The notes beneath the pieces were generated by a model that had not been told where the DNA came from, ran no database searches, and saw only the letters and a list, made by a program, of their open reading frames with translations. Of a stretch of DNA of 64,000 nt, positions 25,299 through 33,143 are shown one piece after another. The DNA is taken from NCBI GenBank assembly GCA_964517605.1, contig CAZFCE010000007.1:124001-188000 (forward strand). Reading direction: 5' to 3'. Position 1 is the first letter of the stretch. The number at the start of each line of letters is the position of its first letter. Source of the DNA: J095 sp964517605 (GTDB lineage: Bacteria > Chloroflexota > Anaerolineae > 4572-78 > J111). The position numbers and the translations under genes are program-made.

Positions 25299-27215
25299 CT
25301 ATCTTGCCACGCTGGTGATGTTGGCTCCCTTGTCCCAGTTGGCGCTCACAAAATCCGCCGGGAATTCAGCCGAAGTGCGCCACACCTGCTGTCCCAGATT
25401 GGATTTGCTGGACATGACCACGGCCCACAGGCCATTGCCGTAAGCCACGCTGGTGATGTTGGCCCCATTCTTCCAGTTGGTAGTCACAAAATCCGCCGGG
25501 AATTCAGCCGAAGTGCGCCACACCTGCTGCCCCAGGTTGGATTTACTGGACATAACCACGGCCCACAGGCCATTGCCGTAAGCCACGCTGGTGATGTTGG
25601 CCCCATTCTTCCAGTTGGTAGTCACAAAATCCGCCGGGAATTCAGCCGAAGTGCGCCACACCTGCTGCCCCAGGTTGGATTTACTGGACATAACCACGGC
25701 CCACAGGCCATTGCCGTAAGCCACGCTGGTGATGTTGGCCCCATTCTTCCAGTTGGTAGTCACAAAATCCGCCGGGAATTCAGCCGAAGTGCGCCACACC
25801 TGCTGCCCCAGGTTGGATTTACTGGACATAACCACGGCCCACAGGCCATTGCCGTAAGCCACGCTGGTGATGTTGGCCCCATTCTTCCAGTTGGTAGTCA
25901 CAAAATCCGCCGGGAATTCAGCCGAAGTGCGCCACACCTGCTGCCCCAAATCGGATTTATTGGACATGACCACCGTCCACAGGTCATTGCCATAAGCCAC
26001 GCTGGTGATGTTAGCGCCCTTGTTCCAGTTGGTATCTATAAAATCAGTTGGGAATTCGGGCGAGGAGCGCCACACCTGCTGCCCCAAATCGGATTTGTTG
26101 GACATGACCACCGCCCATAGGCCGCTATCGGATGTGTGGAGCGGCAACAACGGCGTTGGGCCGGGAGTTAACCAGAACGCCGCCACCGCCAGCGCCGCCA
26201 CCAACAAGACCACTCCCAGCCTGATTGCGTTACGCCGGGATAGCCGCCATGTTAGAGTTAACGGCGGTTTTTTAACCGGTGGTCGGGGAGTCGGTGGTGG
26301 CTGAACCACCACCAGTGGGGTTGGCTCCGGTTTCGCTTCAGGTTCAGGGGGCGGGGCGGGTTCCGGCACAGAAACCGGCGGCGGTTCCGGTTTTGGCTCT
26401 GCAACGCTCAACCCCGCCAGCGCCGCCGCCAACTCCCCGGCGTGTTGATGGCGCTGGGTTGGGTCTTTGGCCAAACCGCGCCAAAGCGCCGGGTTTACCT
26501 CGCCGGGGACGCCGGGCGGCCATTGCGTCGGAAAATTCGGCTCATCCAGCACGTGTTTGGTCATAACTTCTGGCGCGGACGAGCCGCTAAATAATATCTG
26601 GCCGGTGAGCATCTCAACTGTGACGCAACTTAAGGCATACACATCGGTAGCGGATGTTACCGGTTGGCCGCGCCATTGCTCCGGGGCCATATAGCCGGGC
26701 GTGCCAATCATGCCGCCCGAACTGCTGCTCAACGCCGTTGAGCCGGCGGCGGCCCGCACCAGGCCAAAGTCGCTCAGGTAGGGCCGGTCAGCTTTATCCA
26801 GCAGAATGTTGGAGGGCTTAATATCCCGGTGCACTAACCCCTGCCCGTGGGCGTAATCCAGCGCCGAGGCCACCGGTTGCAGAATAGCCAGCATTTGGGG
26901 CCAGGGCAGCGCCCCGGCGCGAGCCAACCGGGCGGCCAGGGATTCCCCTTCAACCAGAAATTGGGCCAGGTAAACCTGCCCTTCAACCTGACCCACCTCA
27001 AAAATGGTGGCAATGTGGGGGTGGTGCAGCCGGGCCATCGTTTTGGCCTCTTGCTTAAAACGGTTGAGAGCTTGCGCATCGCTGAGCCAGGCCGGTTTGA
27101 GCACCTTCAGGGCTACCGCCCGATCCAGGTCGGTGTCGGTGGCCCGGTACACCCGGGCAAAAGAGCCTTCGCCCAGCAGGTCTTCAATCCGGTATTTGCC
27201 AAGATTGTTTAGCAT
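25299..27215 (-). CDS. Transmembrane Ser/Thr protein kinase with extracellular DUF7477-like repeats
   Basis: This 638-residue Hanks-type kinase has G-E-G-S-F-A-R-V-Y as P-loop, V-A-L-K-V-L with the ATP lysine, catalytic loop H-R-D-I-K-P-S-N-I, S-D-F-G and A-P-E-Q-W. A Pro/Glu-rich stretch and a transmembrane helix (about residues 335-355) follow. The C-terminal half is a tandem array of 46-residue units of the type G-L-W-A-V-V-M-S-S-K-S-N-L-G-Q-Q-V-W. They resemble the DUF7477-type repeats found in some kinases (from memory). Four central units are nearly identical. The ATG at 27215 follows AGGAGAA; an earlier TTG at 27221 is less likely. It probably senses an external cue and phosphorylates cytoplasmic targets. 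Confidence 0.88.
   Translation of the reverse strand: MLNNLGKYRIEDLLGEGSFARVYRATDTDLDRAVALKVLKPAWLSDAQALNRFKQEAKTMARLHHPHIATIFEVGQVEGQVYLAQFLVEGESLAARLARAGALPWPQMLAILQPVASALDYAHGQGLVHRDIKPSNILLDKADRPYLSDFGLVRAAAGSTALSSSSGGMIGTPGYMAPEQWRGQPVTSATDVYALSCVTVEMLTGQILFSGSSAPEVMTKHVLDEPNFPTQWPPGVPGEVNPALWRGLAKDPTQRHQHAGELAAALAGLSVAEPKPEPPPVSVPEPAPPPEPEAKPEPTPLVVVQPPPTPRPPVKKPPLTLTWRLSRRNAIRLGVVLLVAALAVAAFWLTPGPTPLLPLHTSDSGLWAVVMSNKSDLGQQVWRSSPEFPTDFIDTNWNKGANITSVAYGNDLWTVVMSNKSDLGQQVWRTSAEFPADFVTTNWKNGANITSVAYGNGLWAVVMSSKSNLGQQVWRTSAEFPADFVTTNWKNGANITSVAYGNGLWAVVMSSKSNLGQQVWRTSAEFPADFVTTNWKNGANITSVAYGNGLWAVVMSSKSNLGQQVWRTSAEFPADFVTTNWKNGANITSVAYGNGLWAVVMSSKSNLGQQVWRTSAEFPADFVSANWDKGANITSVAR
25441..25992. 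repeat. Tandem 138-bp coding repeats in the kinase gene
   Basis: A 138-base unit (46 codons) recurs with starts at about 25441, 25579, 25717 and 25855, with near-identical copies that diverge towards both ends of the array. The near identity at DNA level, including silent positions, indicates recent expansion or gene conversion. Confidence 0.92.
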
Positions 27216-27253
27216 TGCCAATTCTCCTGATAAAGAGTAAAAAGCAGGCCCCG

Positions 27254-27310
27254 ATGAAACGATAATCGTATTTCTTGATATACGGATAAACCCTTCCGGT
27301 GTCGTTTCAT
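27254..27310. repeat. Inverted repeat in the kinase-kinase spacer
   Basis: ATGAAACGA (27254-27262) and TCGTTTCAT (27302-27310) are perfect 9-base complements in the spacer between the two kinase genes. The region between holds smaller A/T-rich dyads. It could be a processing hairpin or an operator. Confidence 0.35.
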
Positions 27311-27346
27311 TTGGGCGTCCATATCTGTCAAATTACGGTTGACAAA

Positions 27347-29536
27347 TCAATAAAAGAATTTAGCCACGTTGGGGTCGTTCATATTATCACGGTTGATAAT
27401 TTGGTAGCCGGTGACGATGCGTTTAGGAACATTAGTTTCGCCATTTAAATAAGTTACGGCCATTTCAACCGCGTTAGACCCCATTTCAGAAGGTTTTTGG
27501 GCGATGACTATATCAACTGTACCCTTTCTGAGTAATTCAATAGCAGTTTCGGTGGCGTCAAAGGCAACAATTTTTACTTTGCCGCTAAGTCCCTTATTTT
27601 CCACAGCCTGACCCACGCCTTGAGAGCTAGAATCGTTGATGCTAAAAATACCACCAAGGTCGGGGTTTTTCTGAAGCGTAGCCTCAACCTGAGCCTGAGC
27701 TTTGGAGGGATCGCCATCGTTGTAATCCACACCGACCAGGGTGATGTCGGGGTACTCGGCCAGGGCGGCTTTACAACCCACTTCGCGGGCGTCGGTGCTG
27801 CTGATGCCGGGTTTTACGTTTTGGATGTACACTTTACCTTTTTTGCCAATGGCGTCGGCCAGGGCTTCGCAGGCCAGTTTGCCGCCCAGTTCGTTGTCGG
27901 AGGCAATGAAGGAGAGCGGAAACATCACCGGGCCGTTGGCATAATCGCCGTCGCCAATGAAGGTGTCCACGGTGATGATGGGCAGGCCGGCATCGTAGGC
28001 TTTACGCAGGGGGACAATCATTGCGTCTTTGTCCACCGGGGCCAGGAATAGGGCATCTAAATCACCCCGGGCCACCATTGCATTCAGCATGGGGGTTTGC
28101 ACGGTGGCGTCCCAGCTTTCGGGGATTTGTGCCACCAGTTCAACCCCCAGGTTGGTCGCGGCCTGTTCTGCGCCGCGTTGTATATTAGAGTAGAAGGGGT
28201 GTTGCACGCCGGCCAAAAAACCAATCTTAATTTTTTTGCTGTTTTTAGGGATAACCTTTGCAGAGGGTTTTTTTGTGGGTAGGGGCGTGTTAGTTGGCGT
28301 CGGGGTATAGGTAGGCGTATCAGTTGGTGTTGGTGTTGGCGTATGAGTAGGGGGTGGCGTAAGGGTCTCGGTCGGTTCGGCTTGCCGGGTGGCTTCAACG
28401 GCGGCAACAATTGTTGCCTCGGTGTTAACTGTGGGCGCGGGCGTATTAGTTGATGTTGGCGTATGAGTGGGAGTGGGGGTAATGGGGGTAGGTGTAGGCG
28501 TTTCAGTTAGTGTGGGGGTGTTGGTGGGATTGGGAGCACTCATCGTCGCCGTTGAACTGACGGCAGCGATGTCGTCGGTTGCGGGGGGGTTAAGGGCAAA
28601 AAAGGCAATTATTCCCAGCAGAACTAACCCCACCGCCGCCACACCACCCCAGAGCGCCTTGTTTGGCCCGGCTTTGGGGGCCGGCGGCGGGGGGGAAGAT
28701 GAAAACCCAACGGTGTTTGAGGTCTGATTTGTCAACCCCGCCAGCGCCGTTACCAATTCGTCGGCGCTTTGAATCCGCTCGCCCGGTTTTTCGGTCAGGC
28801 CGCGTTGCAGCACTGCCGTCGTTTCGGCGGGGATACCGGCGGGCCACTGTTCCGGCAGGCGCGGCCCTTCTATTAAATGTTGTTTCATCACCACCGCCGG
28901 GGTGGAGCCGTCAAACAGCATGCGCCCGGTCAGCATCTCCACGGCCACGCAACTTAAGGCGTATACATCGGTGGCGGGGGTGGCCGGCTGGCCTTCCCAC
29001 TGCTCCGGGGCCATGTAGGCCGGGGTGCCAATCAAGCCGCCGGCGCTGGCGCTCAGGCTGGCCGAACCTTCGGCGGCCCGCACCAGGCCAAAATCGCCCA
29101 GATAGGGCTGGCCGTTTTTGGCCAGCAAAATGTTGGGCGGCTTAATATCGCGGTGGATGACACCCTGGCTGTGGGCGTAATCCAGGGCGGCGGCTACCGG
29201 CTGAAGGATGCGCAGCATCTCGGCCCAGGCCAGCCCGCCGCGCCGCAGCCGGGCGGCCAGGGATTCGCCATCGACCAGAAATTGGGCCAGGTAAACCTGC
29301 CCGTCGGCTTCGCCTACCTCGTAAATTACGGCAATGTTGGGGTGATGCAGGTTGGCCATGGTGCGGGCCTCCTGCTTAAAGCGGCTGAGGGCCTGCGCAT
29401 CGTTCAGCCAGGCCGGTTTGAGCACTTTCAGGGCCACGGCCCGGCCCAGGTCGGCGTCGGTGGCCCGATACACCCAGGCAAAGGCTCCCTCGCCCAACAA
29501 CTCTTCAAGCTGGTATTTCCCAAGTTTGTCTAGCAT
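27347..29536 (-). CDS. Ser/Thr kinase fused to a periplasmic sugar-binding-protein domain
   Basis: This 729-residue receptor kinase has a complete N-terminal kinase domain (G-E-G-A-F-A-W-V-Y, H-R-D-I-K-P-P-N-I, G-D-F-G, A-P-E-Q-W). It is followed by a transmembrane helix (W-G-G-V-A-A-V-G-L-V-L-L-G-I-I-A-F-F-A) and a long Thr/Pro-rich linker. The C-terminal 290 residues are a type-1 periplasmic binding protein domain of the ribose/galactose class (I-G-F-L-A-G-V-Q-H-P-F-Y, D-A-L-F-L-A-P-V-D, G-I-F-S-I-N-D). The ATG at 29536 follows AAGGGGAAA; the frame is open further upstream into a dispersed repeat. The design couples binding of a small extracellular ligand to intracellular phosphorylation. 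Confidence 0.9.
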   Translation of the reverse strand: MLDKLGKYQLEELLGEGAFAWVYRATDADLGRAVALKVLKPAWLNDAQALSRFKQEARTMANLHHPNIAVIYEVGEADGQVYLAQFLVDGESLAARLRRGGLAWAEMLRILQPVAAALDYAHSQGVIHRDIKPPNILLAKNGQPYLGDFGLVRAAEGSASLSASAGGLIGTPAYMAPEQWEGQPATPATDVYALSCVAVEMLTGRMLFDGSTPAVVMKQHLIEGPRLPEQWPAGIPAETTAVLQRGLTEKPGERIQSADELVTALAGLTNQTSNTVGFSSSPPPPAPKAGPNKALWGGVAAVGLVLLGIIAFFALNPPATDDIAAVSSTATMSAPNPTNTPTLTETPTPTPITPTPTHTPTSTNTPAPTVNTEATIVAAVEATRQAEPTETLTPPPTHTPTPTPTDTPTYTPTPTNTPLPTKKPSAKVIPKNSKKIKIGFLAGVQHPFYSNIQRGAEQAATNLGVELVAQIPESWDATVQTPMLNAMVARGDLDALFLAPVDKDAMIVPLRKAYDAGLPIITVDTFIGDGDYANGPVMFPLSFIASDNELGGKLACEALADAIGKKGKVYIQNVKPGISSTDAREVGCKAALAEYPDITLVGVDYNDGDPSKAQAQVEATLQKNPDLGGIFSINDSSSQGVGQAVENKGLSGKVKIVAFDATETAIELLRKGTVDIVIAQKPSEMGSNAVEMAVTYLNGETNVPKRIVTGYQIINRDNMNDPNVAKFFY

Positions 29537-29569
29537 TGCCAATTTCCCCTTGAACATGAACGGATGGAT

Positions 29570-29638
29570 GTAGGGGCCGGGCTTGCCCCGGCCCAAGTGA
29601 CCCAAACCACGTTGGGCGGGCGCGAGGCCCGCCCCTAC
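29570..29638. repeat. Dispersed intergenic palindromic repeat, copy 1
   Basis: A 69-base element starts with GTAGGGGCCGGG and ends with GCCCGCCCCTAC, with internal G/C hairpins. A second, longer copy follows at 29648-29731. Non-coding; likely a REP- or MITE-like family. Confidence 0.7.
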
Positions 29639-29647
29639 CGATACATT

Positions 29648-29731
29648 GTAGGGGCCGGGCTTGCCCCGGCCCAAATGACCCGGCCCACGTTAGGCGGGCG
29701 CGAGGTGGGCGACCCTTGCGGTCGCCCCTAC
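29648..29731. repeat. Dispersed intergenic palindromic repeat, copy 2
   Basis: This is a second copy of the same element, again bounded by GTAGGGG and CCCCTAC. It has an extra hairpin (GGGCGACC/GGTCGCCC) near its right end. Confidence 0.7.
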
Positions 29732-29753
29732 GCCAAAAGCGTGAACGGTTGCT

Positions 29754-32696
29754 TTACATTGCCTGAGAGTCTCCGGCGTTAATTTCAGCCAATAGTTTTT
29801 TTAATTCCGCGTTGATGTCGGCAATGGAAGTTTCAATGATTTCAAGCCGGTTCTGCAATTCCAGGGGGGCCATTTCTTTGCCGCCGTAAATGGCGGCCTG
29901 TTCCAGCAGTTTGCCCCGGTTGGCCTCTTGCTGGGCCAGTTGGCGGCGCAGCGACTCAATCCGTTGCTGTTTGAGTTGGGCCGTAGAAAGAACCACGGAA
30001 TCAGACCTGGGCGGGCGGGAGCCGCTGCCTTCATCCCACAGGCTGCTCTGGCCGGCGGCCCGATTGACCGTTTGTTGAATGTTGACGGTGGCGGTTGTGT
30101 CTTGCGCCGCCCCCCGCCGGGCCACCGTAATGGTTTGCGGCACTTCTTCGCGCCAGTCGCCGCCGGTTGAACGCCCGCGTAATTCCACCCGGAGCGTGAT
30201 CTGGCCCGGAATTTTGGGGGCAATCGTCAGCGTCCCTTCTGCTTTCTCGTTACGCTTCAGGGTGCCCAGCTTCACTTCTTCGGAGTTGTGTAAAAAATTT
30301 CCGCCAATCGAGAGGATTACCTCTTGCGCCACCCCCCACCCTACATTTTCTACGGTATAATGCAGGGTGTTGCCTTCATCCACCACCAGAACGCCCTCAG
30401 CTTGCACGCTCCAACTGAGCAGCGGTTCGCCCCGGATTTGCCGCAGTTTGAGCCGGCACCGTTCGGCGGCCCGGTTGTAGGCATCAATTTTGGTCGCTTC
30501 TTCGGCCACATTCGCCCCGTCCTCAAACCAGCCCACGGCCTGGGTAAGCCAGGCTTCAATTTGGGGGTCTTTTCTGACAGTGCGGGGGCCGCCGGCCTGT
30601 TCGATGGTTTGGTCAACCTGTTGTTCCAAACTGATGGCGGCATGGCCCCAATGGCGCAATTGGGCAAAAAGGTCGGCGGCCTCGGCGAACCGGGCCATTT
30701 TGGCCAACAATTCAGCCGCCCGGAAAGGTTGCCCGGCCTGCCGGTACAGGGCGAGCGCCCGCTCGTATTGGCCGCAGGCTTCGGCCATGCCGGCGGCTTC
30801 AGCCCAGTTACGCAGGGCTTCATAGGCATGGAGCGCCGTTTCGCATTCACTGGCGGCATTGGCCAGTTCGGCCAGGCGTTGGCGAGCCTCTTCGGGCAGC
30901 AATTCCAACGGCACCCGTTTGTAAGCCGCCAGGGCTTCGCCGGGCAGCCCGGCTCGGTCGTAACATTGGGCGGCTTTGGCAAACTGGCTCCGCTCCAGAT
31001 AAATCCGGGCGGCTTGCGCGTAATCGCCCACTTTCAGCCGCCGTTCAACCAATTCATCCCACAATTCCAGTTGCCGGGTCAGGTTGTCCCATCTATCCCA
31101 GGCATTGGCTCGGACATAAACGGCGCGGGCTTCGCCCCAGGCATGGGCGGCTTCGTAACATTCTCCGGCCTGAACCCAGGCGGCGGCGGCCAGATAAGCC
31201 TCGGCGGCGGCCCGGTACTCGCCTAAATGGCGCAAGGCTTTGGCGCGCTGCGTGGCTTTGGGCATGGCCTGGGCGGCTTTAATGGCCAGCGCGTGTTCGG
31301 CCTGGCCCGGTAACGGCCCCAGTAGGTCAATCACCCGGCGATATTTGCCGGCGTGTAAATACAGTTGTCCGGCCCGGAGCGGCTGCGCCAACTGTTGGGC
31401 GTAAAGCCGGGCGGCCTGCTCCCATTGGCCCTGCCCGGCCAGCGCGATGGCCGCCTGTTCCCAATCTTCCCGTTCCAGGTAAAGCTCCGGGGCTTCAACC
31501 GTAGTTTCCGCCGCCCGCCAGCGAATGGCATACACCGCGCCGGGGCGGGTGCCGGCCAGCACCAAGTCAGCCTGTAACAGCAAGTCACTTTGAAACTCTT
31601 GCGCGGCGGTAAAGGGCGGGTACAACAAGTTTTGCCCCGCCGGATCGAGGGCGTAGAGCGCACCGCGCTGGTCTTGCTCAAGCTCCCGTTCATCGGTAGC
31701 AAAAAAGACGGCGGTTTCGGTGGCCACCGGGCGGGCGTAAATATGCCCCGGCACCTGGTATCGCCCCACTGGCTGGCCGGTGCGCCGGTCAAGCGTGTGC
31801 AGGGCATAGGCACGCGGGCCGGTAGCGGCTCCGTCCTGATAATCTTTAACGCCAACGTATAAATATTCCGGCCCCACCCAAATATCAGAGGAAAAATCGC
31901 GCGGGGCTTGATAACGCCACACTTCCTGGCCATTGGCTCCATCCAGGGCGTAAATCCGCCGATCCCAGCAGCGGGCGTAAACCAGGCCATCCTGCCACAC
32001 CGGAGTGTAGGGAAACCAACCCTCGGTTGGAAAAACCCAGGCTACCTGGCCCGTTTCGGCCTCAATTGCCAGCAATTGATTGCTCCGGCTGGATAGCACC
32101 AGTAAGCCGGTGGGGGTTAGCAGCGGCGCTGCCGGCGCCCAGGACCAGGGCGAGGCAAGCCGTTGGCGTTGTAATTGCCGCCGGTTGGCCACATCAACCC
32201 CATACAGCCAGCCGGTGTTAACGGTAAAATAGGCTACATCTTGGTGGATGGCGGGGGTGGATAGTGATGATCCCTCCACCGGCAATCGCCAAACCTCGCT
32301 GCCGGTTTGGGCCGAAAGCAATAACAATTCGCCTTCAGGCGCGGGAAAACCGCCGGTGTATTCGTTACCCAGCAGTAAATGGTCATTCCAGGCGGCCACT
32401 GCCTGGCAGCGATAGCGACCGGGCAATTGATACCGCCAGGTGATAACTTCGGCGGGGGTTGGGGCTGCGGGGTTTAGGGCCACAATCTGGCCGTTTTCGG
32501 TGGGCAGGTATACCAATCCGGCGGCTGCCGTAGGTCGGCTTTCGCGGCGCGGCAACTTTGCTTCAAGGGCCACCGCCCAAACGGGCTGGCCAACTGAGCC
32601 GGCAGTTCCCGGACGTAGCCACTGGCACGTGGGGCATTGTTTAGCGTCCAGAATTAACGTATCACATTGGGGGCAAAAGATGGTGGGCAGCGTCAT
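29754..32696 (-). CDS. Zinc-ribbon, PQQ-type beta-propeller and TPR protein
   Basis: This is a soluble protein of about 980 residues. It opens with a zinc ribbon (C-P-Q-C ... C-P-T-C, residues 8-24), then a PQQ/BamB-like beta-propeller (repeated G-x-V-Y-A-L-D/N blades, about 40-390). Next are TPR-like helical repeats rich in alanine and tryptophan (about 400-740), a CARDB-like beta domain and a final coiled coil. The frame is open to 32756, but the ATG at 32696 begins at the zinc ribbon and lies just after a good promoter. It is the first gene of a minus-strand set with the two receptor kinases, so it may be a scaffold or substrate of them. No enzymatic motif is seen. Confidence 0.78.
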   Translation of the reverse strand: MTLPTIFCPQCDTLILDAKQCPTCQWLRPGTAGSVGQPVWAVALEAKLPRRESRPTAAAGLVYLPTENGQIVALNPAAPTPAEVITWRYQLPGRYRCQAVAAWNDHLLLGNEYTGGFPAPEGELLLLSAQTGSEVWRLPVEGSSLSTPAIHQDVAYFTVNTGWLYGVDVANRRQLQRQRLASPWSWAPAAPLLTPTGLLVLSSRSNQLLAIEAETGQVAWVFPTEGWFPYTPVWQDGLVYARCWDRRIYALDGANGQEVWRYQAPRDFSSDIWVGPEYLYVGVKDYQDGAATGPRAYALHTLDRRTGQPVGRYQVPGHIYARPVATETAVFFATDERELEQDQRGALYALDPAGQNLLYPPFTAAQEFQSDLLLQADLVLAGTRPGAVYAIRWRAAETTVEAPELYLEREDWEQAAIALAGQGQWEQAARLYAQQLAQPLRAGQLYLHAGKYRRVIDLLGPLPGQAEHALAIKAAQAMPKATQRAKALRHLGEYRAAAEAYLAAAAWVQAGECYEAAHAWGEARAVYVRANAWDRWDNLTRQLELWDELVERRLKVGDYAQAARIYLERSQFAKAAQCYDRAGLPGEALAAYKRVPLELLPEEARQRLAELANAASECETALHAYEALRNWAEAAGMAEACGQYERALALYRQAGQPFRAAELLAKMARFAEAADLFAQLRHWGHAAISLEQQVDQTIEQAGGPRTVRKDPQIEAWLTQAVGWFEDGANVAEEATKIDAYNRAAERCRLKLRQIRGEPLLSWSVQAEGVLVVDEGNTLHYTVENVGWGVAQEVILSIGGNFLHNSEEVKLGTLKRNEKAEGTLTIAPKIPGQITLRVELRGRSTGGDWREEVPQTITVARRGAAQDTTATVNIQQTVNRAAGQSSLWDEGSGSRPPRSDSVVLSTAQLKQQRIESLRRQLAQQEANRGKLLEQAAIYGGKEMAPLELQNRLEIIETSIADINAELKKLLAEINAGDSQAM

Positions 32697-32727
32697 TGGT
32701 TTGTGGCAAAAATAATTTGATGCGTCC

Positions 32728-32756
32728 AGTATAACACAGGCCACTTGCCCTGACAA
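32728..32756 (-). promoter_or_regulatory. Sigma-70 promoter of the PQQ/TPR-kinase set
   Basis: On the minus strand TTGTCA (32751-32756), a 17-base spacer and TATACT (32728-32733) with an upstream TGT form a near-ideal extended -10 promoter, 32 bases before the ATG at 32696. Confidence 0.75.
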
Positions 32757-33143
32757 CCAACCCCTTTACAATCCTGGCGGTATACTTAACCCAAAAACTA
32801 GACCACGAGCTAAATATAGATAGAATGAAATAAAAATATCGCGCTTGTGAATGATACAAGATGAGCAGCGTTACAAATGCCCTGTTATAACTACCTGAAA
32901 ATGACGAAATATTTGCGGCAGAAAAAAACAATATCTGGTGTTAGCGGGCGGTGAGGCAACGCTGTCTAATATAGACAAAAATCGGTGGTTTTGAAGGGCT
33001 TCTGTTTATGGATGGAACTGGATAATATCACCGGTAATGGTATCCAAGCGCGGGGCTTCTTCAATGAGGATAGTGTATTGTAGGGCCATACTGATTGGCG
33101 AAAATGAATAATTTACCACTTTTAATTGATTTTAGGAGATTAT
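32757..33143. other. A/T-rich intergenic region with one palindrome
   Basis: No gene is supported here. TGTCTA-ATA-TAGACA, a perfect dyad, lies at 32963-32977 and matches the iteron-like sites at 50651-50764. The right end provides the TAGGAG ribosome-binding site of the beta-helix gene. Confidence 0.5.

Noticed and set aside
25441..25992. Regular direct repeats that could suggest a CRISPR array
   Set aside because: The units are 138 bp, contiguous without unique spacers, and code in frame for a 46-residue protein repeat.
32757..33143. A tRNA or small RNA gene in the intergenic region
   Set aside because: No cloverleaf, conserved T-loop or terminator was found; only one short palindrome is evident.
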